Origin: Paenibacillus ginsengarvi
Lineage (GTDB): Bacteria > Bacillota > Bacilli > Paenibacillales > NBRC-103111
Length of the DNA stretch: 64,000 nt
Direction of reading: 5' to 3'
Assembly: GCF_003626695.1 (NCBI RefSeq)
Contig: NZ_RBAH01000001.1
Coordinates: forward strand, 372,001-436,000
In this document: in pieces, positions 1 to 7,953 of the stretch
How positions within the stretch are numbered: position 1 is the stretch's first letter
Layout of the letters: every line of letters starts with the position of its first letter
Position numbers and translations under genes: made by a program
The notes under the pieces: generated by a model
Databases searched by the model: none
Seen by the model: the letters and a program-made list of their open reading frames with translations, nothing else
What the model was told of the DNA's origin: nothing

Positions 1-211
1 CTTCTTTCTGCGGACTTGGCAGCCTGTTTGCTTCGGCCATGATCTTTATGTTTTGATCAATCATCGACTTGCCGAAATACGTGACGTGGTTAGCGGCCGT
101 CGCTCCTGGATTGCCGGTATAATGCACGACAATATTACGAACAAGCCGGAGAGGAGTCCCCGGCCTGCTGTATTCGTTGATAGGGATCAGTTCTTCACGC
201 CACAGGGTCAT
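1..211 (-). CDS. Phage endolysin, N-acetylmuramoyl-L-alanine amidase (partial)
   Basis: The gene begins with ATG at 211 and runs off the left edge of the window, so only about 70 residues are visible. The N-terminus reads ...IPINEYSRPGTPL... then NIVVHYTGNPGATAANH, which matches the start of Amidase_2/PGRP-type lysins, where the His of the VHYT segment is a zinc ligand. It would cleave the bond between muramic acid and L-Ala in the cell wall at lysis. It overlaps the end of the holin gene by 17 bases, completing the XhlA-holin-lysin lysis cassette. The remaining catalytic residues and any wall-binding domain lie outside the window. Confidence 0.75.
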   Translation of the reverse strand, partial: MTLWREELIPINEYSRPGTPLRLVRNIVVHYTGNPGATAANHVTYFGKSMIDQNIKIMAEANRLPSPQKE

Positions 212-413
212 CCTCGTCCTCGCTCCCTTTGTTTGCAGCATCGACATGCGCCTCGGCTAGAATGTACACAACGACCGCGCCCACCGTAGTTATGACGCCA
301 GTAATTTTAACTGCGGTGTCCTCGCCAGCTCCTGCCAAAACAAGAACGCTGGTAGCCACACCGGCCGTCAGCGCCCAAAACTTACGCGATCCCAATTTAC
401 GTTTCCAGTCCAT
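195..413 (-). CDS. Phage holin
   Basis: A 72-residue protein starting MDWKRKLGSRKFWA, with two hydrophobic segments (about residues 11-28 and 36-54) and an acidic, charged C-terminal tail (EDEDD). This is the layout of small class II holins that permeabilise the membrane and release the endolysin. The ATG at 413 overlaps the stop of the upstream XhlA gene (TAATG), indicating translational coupling; an in-frame start 7 codons upstream lies inside XhlA and is less likely. Confidence 0.82.
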   Translation of the reverse strand: MDWKRKLGSRKFWALTAGVATSVLVLAGAGEDTAVKITGVITTVGAVVVYILAEAHVDAANKGSEDEDDPVA

Positions 414-649
414 TAGGCACCAATTCCCTTCCATAATAAATTAATGGCCCCAACCAGCAGGGCCGCGATTACTGTCCGCCAAAGCCACATTTGGTTGTCC
501 TCGATTTTGTCGAGCCTTTTATGGGCGGACCGCGTGCTCTGTAACGCCTCGTTTGCTGTGTCGCGAGCGCTCGCCATCATATCGAGTTTCGTTTCAACTC
601 TCGTAAGCCGTTGAAGGATTTCTTGTTCTACAGCCTGCCCTTCTCCCAT
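413..649 (-). CDS. xhlA: XhlA-type hemolysin/holin partner
   Basis: A 78-residue protein with an amphipathic, coiled-coil N-terminal two-thirds (RLTRVETKLDMM... KRLDKIEDNQMWLWRT) and a single C-terminal membrane segment (about residues 56-73). This is the XhlA family layout: a membrane-associated protein that acts with a holin in host lysis. It starts at ATG 649 after an AGGGG ribosome site and is coupled to the downstream holin through a one-base overlap. Confidence 0.82.
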   Translation of the reverse strand: MGEGQAVEQEILQRLTRVETKLDMMASARDTANEALQSTRSAHKRLDKIEDNQMWLWRTVIAALLVGAINLLWKGIGA

Positions 650-677
650 GACTAACCCCTATCCGCCCCTTTGGGCA

Positions 678-699
678 ATAAAAATACCCCGATCGGGGC
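678..699 (-). terminator. Possible intrinsic terminator after the tail spike gene
   Basis: The palindrome CCCCGATCGGGG (687-698) is followed on the minus strand by TATTTTTATT. The stem is short (4 G-C pairs, loop GATC), so it may only attenuate transcription into the lysis genes. Confidence 0.4.
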
Positions 700-2477
700 T
701 AGGCTGTAATTACCACATTATTTACATCTGGGTTTGTGTCGCCGCCCGGTTTAGCGATTGCCCGGTTAAAAAAGTTACCTTGCATAACTGTATTGGATTG
801 TCCTGCGCTTACGCTAATGCTCGGTGCTCCGGATGGCGTTATGATCTTGTTATTTGTAATCACGGTGTCGCTCGCCGTTACAATACCGAAAGCGCCTTGC
901 GAAAGCGTGATGTTATTGCCTGTAATAAACAACTTAGCTTTTGCTGTGATCGCCGCGTATGCCGCTAGTGCCGTCCCTGCGTTTGTAATCGCATTACCGG
1001 ATATTGTGATCGTGTCCAATGGAATATCATTGACGAATACGCCACCTGTGCTCTGGCCGTCGATGTTGTTTTCGGCAATTGTGATGCTTTTGCTGTCTGT
1101 ACCTTGCAAGTAGACGCCGTACGTGCCGCCTTGAATCAGGTTGCCCTTGACGACGATATTTGACGATCCTGTCAACTCGACGGCCCAGTTGCTCGCCGTG
1201 TACTCCACGACGTTGCCGGAAAATACGATATGGTCGGAGTTAATTACACGCACTCGAGTATCGAAAAAGTAATTGTTCCCGACCACAACGTTTTTAATCG
1301 CAAATGTTAGCCCGGCCGAGCGGTTATTGATGCCGAAGTAGACCGAACTATATACCCGATTACCGGTTATAATCAAGTTTTTTGGCGCTCCGTCCGGGGC
1401 TACCCGTTCAATATCCATGGCCTGTACGGTAGCGTTTCGGATGATGTTATTCGTGATCGTTAAATCGCTGTTTCCGTCGTAATCGACCGACCCGATACCG
1501 GACTTGCAATTCGACATATAGTTGCCGTCGATGACCAAATCGCCGCACAAGTTTGACAGGATTATCGCACCGTCATCATGTCCGACCACGCCGCCTGCAA
1601 GATTTGTATTAATTACTTGGTTGTCGCGGCATACTGCATATGTTGCGCCGCTGTAATGGATGCCGTTGCCTCCACAGCCGTCAATATAATTTCCGACGAT
1701 GACCGTATCCGATCCTTGCGCCATGATCGCTTCAGAAGGAACATTTGTGATGTAACAATCTCGAATGATACAACGAGCTGCTGTTACTACTTCTTGATGA
1801 TGGTCCCATAATGCTACCGTCTGATTAGATTTATTTCCGTCAATCTTCAAGTTTTCGACAACACAATCATTTGTCAGCACCATGAGTTTACACGCCGTCT
1901 GAACAACAGTACCGATTGGAAAGCTTTCTCCGCTACGGGAGTTGTAAACCGTGATGTTATTTCCGGTAATCGACTTTATCTCCAGATTATCTTTGGAGTA
2001 CGTGGTACCATTGATTAGCATGATACATTGGCCGACCCGAAAACCAGCGATGCTCGCTACAGTAAACGTATAGGCCACGCCTGTTGTGGTAGGTATCGCA
2101 GTTGTTGTAGTCGTCCGGATCTCGTTAATACGCTTTAACGTTGCACCATTGCCCTGGATAATAGTATTCGCTTTTGGACGCAATTCACGGGATATAAGGT
2201 AGGTTTGTCCTCTTTCGAAGAATAGTGACCCTCCTAATACCAGCGCATTCATCGATGCTTGAATTGCTGCCGTATCGTCAGTAACCCCGTCACCTTTTGC
2301 GCCGTAGCTTCTGACATTTATAATTGATCCTGTGTCGCCACCGACCCCACCGAAACTAACCGGAACACCATTCTGTAGCAGTTTTCCATCTCCGACAAAG
2401 TCCAATTCGCCGCCGATTACCGTTCTTTCTCCACCTTGTTCGGTGTAGTTTTTGACGTTGTAATTACTCACGCCCAT
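699..2477 (-). CDS. Tail spike/fibre with pectate-lyase-like beta-helix
   Basis: A 592-residue protein. After a short N-terminal leader it carries the Pectate_lyase_3 entry motif (VRSYGAKGDGVTDDTAAIQ, about residues 51-70), followed by many short N-rich turns typical of a right-handed parallel beta-helix. In tailed phages such proteins form trimeric spikes that bind or degrade surface polysaccharide. It lies just downstream of the other tail-tip genes and before lysis, as expected. The start is ATG at 2477; an adjacent GTG at 2480 is also possible. A substrate cannot be named from the sequence. Confidence 0.82.
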   Translation of the reverse strand: MGVSNYNVKNYTEQGGERTVIGGELDFVGDGKLLQNGVPVSFGGVGGDTGSIINVRSYGAKGDGVTDDTAAIQASMNALVLGGSLFFERGQTYLISRELRPKANTIIQGNGATLKRINEIRTTTTTAIPTTTGVAYTFTVASIAGFRVGQCIMLINGTTYSKDNLEIKSITGNNITVYNSRSGESFPIGTVVQTACKLMVLTNDCVVENLKIDGNKSNQTVALWDHHQEVVTAARCIIRDCYITNVPSEAIMAQGSDTVIVGNYIDGCGGNGIHYSGATYAVCRDNQVINTNLAGGVVGHDDGAIILSNLCGDLVIDGNYMSNCKSGIGSVDYDGNSDLTITNNIIRNATVQAMDIERVAPDGAPKNLIITGNRVYSSVYFGINNRSAGLTFAIKNVVVGNNYFFDTRVRVINSDHIVFSGNVVEYTASNWAVELTGSSNIVVKGNLIQGGTYGVYLQGTDSKSITIAENNIDGQSTGGVFVNDIPLDTITISGNAITNAGTALAAYAAITAKAKLFITGNNITLSQGAFGIVTASDTVITNNKIITPSGAPSISVSAGQSNTVMQGNFFNRAIAKPGGDTNPDVNNVVITA

Positions 2478-2553
2478 CACCCCTAAATAAAATAGGCCCT
2501 GATCGGCTCAGAGCTTACACTGTCTGTATTATAGCGTACCACCAAATCAACAT

Positions 2554-2835
2554 TTATCGTGTTGATACAGCCTCTAGGATGACATCCTCACATGTTCCAA
2601 TTAATGTTACCCCGTCTTCATTTACGATAACTGACGTAATGCAATCTACGACTACTTGTTTGCCATCGATGGTGTTTACAAGGTTTACTCCGTGGCTAAT
2701 TGCAAGGTTTCCGCAGTCACTTTTTAACTTTGTACCTCGTTTGAATGTTCTCTCTTCCCATGTCTGTACTTTATAAACAAAATTTTTGGTATTAGGCAAA
2801 GTCGGAAAACCATTCGATATGAGTCTAATGTTCAT
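2554..2835 (-). CDS. Small phage structural protein, unknown function
   Basis: A 93-residue protein, rich in beta-type sequence, starting MNIRLISNGFPTLP. The ATG at 2835 has a textbook AGGAGGT ribosome site 9 bases upstream; the longer open frame to 2901 lies inside the upstream GDSL gene and is rejected. It lies between two tail genes, so a small tail-tip component is plausible. I do not recognise a family. Confidence 0.6.
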   Translation of the reverse strand: MNIRLISNGFPTLPNTKNFVYKVQTWEERTFKRGTKLKSDCGNLAISHGVNLVNTIDGKQVVVDCITSVIVNEDGVTLIGTCEDVILEAVSTR

Positions 2836-2851
2836 TGTCTTTAACCACCTC

Positions 2852-4900
2852 CTACAATCTGCAATCCGCTGTCCAATGTACGATACAGACATCTGCGGCA
2901 CCTGTCTCTGAAGATAATCCTGGATTGACCGCTAAAAATCCATTATCCCCCGCATAGGCAGCATACGCTTCGCCTGAATCCGTACTTGTGCTCGTATTTC
3001 TCCACGCCCCATTTGTCGCGTTTGGATTATAGAATGTTACAACTGCTGATGCATGCCGTTTTTTCACTTTGTATTGGACGTATACACCGCTGTTATATTG
3101 ACCAGCAATGTTTTTGATGTACGTCAGCGATCCGGGATTCCCAACGTTTTGTCCAACTGCTGTAAAGTACGGGAAACTCTTCTCGTAGTATCGCTGGCAG
3201 GACCGGAGTGCATCATCGAACGATTCATCAATCAAAGGAGGCGTCGGGCCGAATGGGTTGAACCGTGCGGATGCCAACTCGAAGTTACCAGCGGCAACAA
3301 AGTTTTGGAAGCCTCCGGCCAATTTCCATTGAACTTCTATATAGTCATCATTGTTGGTTCCGAACGTTTTACCCCTGATGTCGATGTTTGGGATCGATAC
3401 AGGGTACTCTTGGAAAGTGCTCGTTATCGTAAATTCTTGACCGGTTAAAAAGTCTGTTGGTGATGGACTTCCTCCGGTACCATAGTTATAAACGATTGTC
3501 ATCTGAATCTTTTTACCAACCACCGACGAACGCGACCCAAACGACATATTGAGGTGTGTAGAGTGTGCGGCTAATCGAGAAACGCCGTTTTCAATGCGCT
3601 GCACGATGTTGTATTGACTGTTCGCCGTGGACCCCGGTCCGTCCCATTCGATAAAATACGTACGCCTTGCCCCAGGTATAGCATTGATGGCCGAACCTGC
3701 GTCTGTTATCCGGCGCTGAGAGTGCTTGATTGTTGGTAGCGAATCGCCACTTCCGACAAAACCGGTTAGCTTCCACATATCGAATACTGGATATGAATTG
3801 AACGCCGGATTTACCGCTTCCATGCCTATGATTGGCTTTGCTTGGGCAATTTGAAAGTTCCCATCGATGATCGCGTTATATACCTTACGCTTCGCGAGCT
3901 TCCGCATTTTGTAGAACCGATCTCCGAGCCCGAGCTTGGTTTGCAAGATATTCCACATGAGGTAATACCCTGCGTCATTCGGATGGGCGTTACGATACCA
4001 CTCGGTTAAATGCTTATCATCCGTTTCGGCCATATATTGGACCATTTCGCGGTAAAAGGATACATGAGCATATCCTTTTTCGTTGCAAATTTGCGTGAGT
4101 ACGCGGTCAATTGCATCCGTCGAGAAGTTCCGAAGCAGCGTTCCGTCCTCGGCATAATCGTCGGTTGGAGGGTTTTCTGTCAGTACGATCATCGTCTTGC
4201 AACGTGCGTTGACGTAGGCCAAAAACTGCTCCATGTTGGACTTGTACTGCGCCAGACTAGACGACATACGATCGTTTGAGGATAGCATGACAAACACAAC
4301 GTCCTCGTTATTGCTCATCCAGTATTGAGCGTTTGCAAGCCCCCACGCGACTGTTTGGCCGGATATGCCAGCATTGGTAAAGCTGACGGACGGGAAGTTG
4401 CTGCCGATGTACTCGCGGAAGAAGTTCGCCCAGCACCGGCTCGTATAGTCCGATTCGCGGTATATCGTTCCGGCTCCGTCATTGAATATGATCGGATTTG
4501 AGGGCGGCACATAAGACCCCATCGCACCCAAACCTGCAACGATACTATGGCCGATTAGCCTAATCTTTGTAACTTGACCGGCTTGTAATCGCTTGGCTAG
4601 GTCGCTCACTACATTATTAGCATTGTCGTTTACCCTCACAGTAAGATCGCTATGTTCGTTATCGAGTCTATCTTTTAATGTCGAGTATGCCGATCCAGAC
4701 GATGGCATTCTTGCATCTACAATTTCTGTATTACTTTCTCCCGTTTGCCCCACTATATTGTCGACTCGAAAATCCAAACCTGTTACGTCTTGTTTGATCT
4801 GATCTACATCTTGTTGCACTCGATCAAATCCAATATTGATATTTCCAAAGTCCTCACTTATCTTTTTGGAACCAACGAGATTCGCATATCTATTCGCCAA
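2852..4900 (-). CDS. Tail protein with GDSL/SGNH esterase domain
   Basis: A 682-residue protein. Residues ~1-65 are coiled-coil-like, and an SGNH hydrolase domain follows: block I GHSIVAG (Ser nucleophile), block II NAGISGQ, block III SSND, and block V NAHPNDAGY with the Asp/His pair. The C-terminal ~300 residues are beta-rich. Such tail esterases deacylate surface polysaccharide during adsorption. The chosen start is TTG at 4900 with GGGAG 9 bases upstream, giving LANRYANLVGSKKI, and it overlaps the end of the preceding gene by 11 bases. An upstream ATG at 4972 would lie deep inside that gene. Confidence 0.78.
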   Translation of the reverse strand: MANRYANLVGSKKISEDFGNINIGFDRVQQDVDQIKQDVTGLDFRVDNIVGQTGESNTEIVDARMPSSGSAYSTLKDRLDNEHSDLTVRVNDNANNVVSDLAKRLQAGQVTKIRLIGHSIVAGLGAMGSYVPPSNPIIFNDGAGTIYRESDYTSRCWANFFREYIGSNFPSVSFTNAGISGQTVAWGLANAQYWMSNNEDVVFVMLSSNDRMSSSLAQYKSNMEQFLAYVNARCKTMIVLTENPPTDDYAEDGTLLRNFSTDAIDRVLTQICNEKGYAHVSFYREMVQYMAETDDKHLTEWYRNAHPNDAGYYLMWNILQTKLGLGDRFYKMRKLAKRKVYNAIIDGNFQIAQAKPIIGMEAVNPAFNSYPVFDMWKLTGFVGSGDSLPTIKHSQRRITDAGSAINAIPGARRTYFIEWDGPGSTANSQYNIVQRIENGVSRLAAHSTHLNMSFGSRSSVVGKKIQMTIVYNYGTGGSPSPTDFLTGQEFTITSTFQEYPVSIPNIDIRGKTFGTNNDDYIEVQWKLAGGFQNFVAAGNFELASARFNPFGPTPPLIDESFDDALRSCQRYYEKSFPYFTAVGQNVGNPGSLTYIKNIAGQYNSGVYVQYKVKKRHASAVVTFYNPNATNGAWRNTSTSTDSGEAYAAYAGDNGFLAVNPGLSSETGAADVCIVHWTADCRL

Positions 4901-5090
4901 CTTTATCCGCTCCCTTCTTGGTGTTTCGTATAGCTTGCAATCGCTTATCGAGCGCTTCTTGAATGCCAACAAGGATTGCTTCTTCTTGTCCTGGGTGGTA
5001 TGGGGTTAATGCGCTAATGATGCTGCATATTTCTGGAACCGGCTTTGCAGGATCGAGTTCCGCCACGATCTTTGGAATGATATGTGCCAT
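4890..5090 (-). CDS. Small conserved-looking phage tail protein
   Basis: A 66-residue soluble protein (MAHIIPKIVAELDPAKPVPE...). ATG at 5090 is preceded by a good GGAGGTG site. It is the first gene after the stalk-domain unit and overlaps the GDSL tail gene. No family is recognised. A helical adaptor within the tail tip would fit its position, but that is inference. Confidence 0.6.
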   Translation of the reverse strand: MAHIIPKIVAELDPAKPVPEICSIISALTPYHPGQEEAILVGIQEALDKRLQAIRNTKKGADKVGE

Positions 5091-5111
5091 TTCACACCTC
5101 CAGTAAAAGAT

Positions 5112-5137
5112 AAAAAAGACACCTGTATAGGTGTCTT
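5112..5137 (-). terminator. Intrinsic terminator of the stalk-domain unit
   Basis: A perfect 9-bp stem AAGACACCT/AGGTGTCTT (5116-5124 with 5129-5137) with loop GTAT. On the minus strand it is followed by TTTTTTA. It begins 6 bases after the stalk gene stop, inside the late operon, so it isolates that gene from the tail genes. Confidence 0.85.
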
Positions 5138-5142
5138 CTTTG

Positions 5143-5736
5143 TTAATTGCCTTTATTTAATTCTGAACGGAGACGCTCCATTTCTTGATCTGCTTCAGCT
5201 TGCGATTCTTTTAATATAATATTAACTTCTTCTTGTATTTCTTCCCTTCTCTTTATCAACACATCTCTTTCTTTTTTTGTTTTATCGTAGAAATCGTCCT
5301 TTTCCTTCAATTTCGGAGAACCCATCAAGACTTCATATGGTTCGATCAACTTGTATAAAGATGATATTTGTTCAGTGAGTTTTTCTGATTCCTTTCTCAA
5401 GTCATACAGCCTTAAAGCTCTTTTTTGCGATTCTTCACTTGGATTCAATGTTGTTTCCATTTGGGAATCACCTTTCTTACCTAATTCAACAGTTTGTGTC
5501 GTGTCATTCCAATTCACTTCCAGACCAGTCAAGGCGGCAATATCTCGTAAGCGCAAATACGTGGACCCATCATACATTACTGGAGGATTCTCAAGAGTAA
5601 CCTTTTTGCCATCCAATGTAATTGGGAGTGACGGTCTCAAATACGCCTCTATCTTTTCTAGACCATCATCAGCATAAACAGATAGTGCCGTAGCCGAAAT
5701 TATTCCCACCAGAAAACCAATGAATACTTTTTTCAT
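5143..5736 (-). CDS. Secreted stalk-domain (copper amine oxidase N-like) protein, likely moron
   Basis: A 197-residue protein with a signal peptide (MKKVFIGFLVGIISATALSVYA), then a copper-amine-oxidase-N/stalk domain (PITLDGKKVTLENPPVMYDG, then YLRLRDIAALTG; about residues 30-85), then a long charged coiled coil (about 100-195). Stalk domains are common in exported Paenibacillus proteins and unusual in virion genes. It has its own extended -10 promoter and terminator inside the late operon, so it is probably expressed from the lysogen and alters the cell surface. The start is ATG 5736, the MKK of the signal peptide, rather than the ATG at 5754. Confidence 0.8.
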   Translation of the reverse strand: MKKVFIGFLVGIISATALSVYADDGLEKIEAYLRPSLPITLDGKKVTLENPPVMYDGSTYLRLRDIAALTGLEVNWNDTTQTVELGKKGDSQMETTLNPSEESQKRALRLYDLRKESEKLTEQISSLYKLIEPYEVLMGSPKLKEKDDFYDKTKKERDVLIKRREEIQEEVNIILKESQAEADQEMERLRSELNKGN

Positions 5737-5765
5737 AATTATCACACCCATCATTTTTGAAACAA

Positions 5766-5774
5766 ATTATACCA
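5766..5774 (-). promoter_or_regulatory. Extended -10 promoter of the stalk gene
   Basis: The minus strand reads TGGTATAAT (5774-5766), a TGn-extended consensus -10, in the gap between the tail-tip gene stop (5777) and the stalk gene start (5736). No strong -35 is visible, which is usual for extended -10 promoters. Confidence 0.65.
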
Positions 5775-5776
5775 TA

Positions 5777-7582
5777 TTAAATAACGGATGTAATAATACC
5801 TTTTGATACAGATACAACTTGAGAACCTGCTAAAAAAGCGCCAGTAAATCCAGATGAACCATTTATCGAGAGATTGTTTCCATTAAGACGAATTGTATTA
5901 CTGGCATTTAGGAAGAGGTCTTTACCAGAACTAATCTGGATATCTGCTGAGCCTAAAGGCGTGTACAATGCAAATGCCGATCCCAATAAGTAGATAAATC
6001 CTTCGGATGAGGAGTTATGAAACTCAAACCCTGGAGAACTGCCGAAAGCATCAGGCTGAAACAGAGCATAATTAGTAGCGCTCTGTTCGGCTTTGATGTT
6101 CGATAAACTAAACTGCATTCTGGGATATATCCCTTCTTCTGCTGTCTGTATTAAAGCCCCTGTAATAACCCCGCCAATGATAGTACTTGCTGTTATCGTG
6201 CCACTAAAATTCCCGTCAGCAGCTTCTAGTGTTCCATTAAATTTATAGACGCCATTGATAGTATCGAAGTATATTGCTTTTTCCGTGCCACGATAGAATG
6301 TCATTTCGTCACTGTTCAGAACAACCTTGGACGCGTGGTCATCCCGTTCAACGATAATACCTTCAGTCCGGGTAATTGTAACACCGAAATAGTTTCTGTT
6401 CTCACGAACCGCAACTTTATTTAAGTTATTCACCTGCGCTGTCAGAGACCCATCAACTGCAAATTCACTCTGCTGTTCTGATATGGACGGCGCTTCGATC
6501 CGCATCCGCAGTCCTCCGCGAAAGCTGAAGGATTGATGCAGGATGATGGTCTTATAGAATACCTCCCCATTCCAAAGAGATTCCGTATTCTCCCAAGCAG
6601 TGAACGTTTCAAGCCATGTGCTACTTTCATTATGCGCGAACTGAATGACATCCCCTTGGTCAAGCTGAGGAAATCCCCTAGCGTCCATATTGATTGGCAG
6701 GTAAGTAAATCCATTAAACTGAGCTAATAAATTGTTTGTAATTTCCTGCGTAGCAAACGGATTGACTGTGTAGAGGGTATGATTTTCGTCACCCGATCCT
6801 GCTTCATAGGTTAATCCGTCATCAGGATTATAGGTAACGACGACGCGAGTATATGTTTTGACCGGGTTCGTTTGTTTGACTCGAATATAGTCGCCCGTTG
6901 TGAATTCGAAAGTAGGCTCCTCATCCACAGTGAACCGTTTGAACTTGATTGTTCCATCTTTCGATACATAGACAGATGCGCCGTTGACACCGGCTATATA
7001 AGCCAGCATTTGATGTTTTGTATATCCTGTCGGGCCCACTTCGACGGTATAACTTGGATCAATGACCACGCTTTCGTCATACGCAAATGACAAACTTGTA
7101 CATATTTCATTCCATACAGCTTGTAAGGTCGTTGGATAAGTCAATGATGATATATAAGCAACGTCTGAAAAAACCAGTTTATCGAAACAGGTGAATGTCC
7201 ATACATTATTGTCCTGCTCACGTTTATCGACGTAGAATTCTCCAAGTGGCAGCCACTCCGATAACCCACCAGACCAAGGGTATCCCATGTCTTGCCACGG
7301 ATAGATAGTCTCTAGCCATGTCAGAGTTTCAGAAGAAAGTCCCAGATATGGGGTCACCTTTGCATTTGGTGGAATCGTGTCTTGGGTTCGGAGTGTTATC
7401 GTTAATTTCGATGGAATGGCTGTCCCGATTTCAAAGCCATTCGACATAGTTAAACTGTTATCTATTGCAAAATCAACAATAACAGTATTGTCGTACTCGA
7501 TACCTGCGATGTTGGCTTTTACAACAAACTCGCGTGAATATCGTTTTAAAAGATAAGCATAAAACGGTGATACGGGATACAC
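5777..7582 (-). CDS. Tail-tip/baseplate hub protein (Tal-like)
   Basis: A 601-residue protein directly downstream of the DUF6711 gene in the position of the tail-associated lysin/hub. The N-terminal ~370 residues are beta-rich and resemble siphophage tail-hub proteins; the C-terminal part (from about residue 430) has repetitive short strands and glycine turns (TASTIIGGVITGALIQT), as in receptor-binding extensions. It probably joins the tail tube to the adhesion proteins. No peptidase motif could be identified, so an enzymatic activity is not claimed. Confidence 0.72.
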   Translation of the reverse strand: MYPVSPFYAYLLKRYSREFVVKANIAGIEYDNTVIVDFAIDNSLTMSNGFEIGTAIPSKLTITLRTQDTIPPNAKVTPYLGLSSETLTWLETIYPWQDMGYPWSGGLSEWLPLGEFYVDKREQDNNVWTFTCFDKLVFSDVAYISSLTYPTTLQAVWNEICTSLSFAYDESVVIDPSYTVEVGPTGYTKHQMLAYIAGVNGASVYVSKDGTIKFKRFTVDEEPTFEFTTGDYIRVKQTNPVKTYTRVVVTYNPDDGLTYEAGSGDENHTLYTVNPFATQEITNNLLAQFNGFTYLPINMDARGFPQLDQGDVIQFAHNESSTWLETFTAWENTESLWNGEVFYKTIILHQSFSFRGGLRMRIEAPSISEQQSEFAVDGSLTAQVNNLNKVAVRENRNYFGVTITRTEGIIVERDDHASKVVLNSDEMTFYRGTEKAIYFDTINGVYKFNGTLEAADGNFSGTITASTIIGGVITGALIQTAEEGIYPRMQFSLSNIKAEQSATNYALFQPDAFGSSPGFEFHNSSSEGFIYLLGSAFALYTPLGSADIQISSGKDLFLNASNTIRLNGNNLSINGSSGFTGAFLAGSQVVSVSKGIITSVI

Positions 7583-7586
7583 GCTA

Positions 7587-7943
7587 TCACCTCTCTGTCA
7601 AGGTTACTCGGAGACCGCCCCAGAAGATGACTCCATTTTTTTCAATTGCCATTGGAGCCGGTCGATTGCCTACGTACATGGTCTTTGTCACATAATCACC
7701 GACCATCGGATCGGGGTAATACACCTGGAAAAATGGTGCGTCCATCGCTTGTAATAGGGTTGATATGGTTGCCATCGGTAGCGTGGGCCATCCAAGTTCG
7801 ATTTGCCTCTTGACCGTAATACGGTCCCGATTGAGCGTCCCGTCTGCCGTTCGCGTCGTGGATTCAGCATCATCTAGATCCATTGTCGTTACAGTAAATT
7901 CATTCGGTTTGGCGATGTCAACGCCGTTTATTTGCAGCAGCAT
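7587..7943 (-). CDS. Tail protein, DUF6711-like
   Basis: A 118-residue protein starting MLLQINGVDIAKPNEF. It carries a conserved-looking TVKRQIELGWPTL segment and sits between the tape measure and the hub, where DUF6711/distal-tail-type proteins are found. ATG 7943 lies just after the tape measure stop; the longer frame to 8030 would overlap the tape measure and is rejected. The role in closing the distal end of the tail tube is inferred from synteny. Confidence 0.65.
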   Translation of the reverse strand: MLLQINGVDIAKPNEFTVTTMDLDDAESTTRTADGTLNRDRITVKRQIELGWPTLPMATISTLLQAMDAPFFQVYYPDPMVGDYVTKTMYVGNRPAPMAIEKNGVIFWGGLRVTLTER

Positions 7944-7953
7944 AATGCCCCTC

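Noticed and set aside
53-289. Plus-strand frame at the left edge
   Set aside because: Lies antisense to the amidase and holin genes, both well supported.
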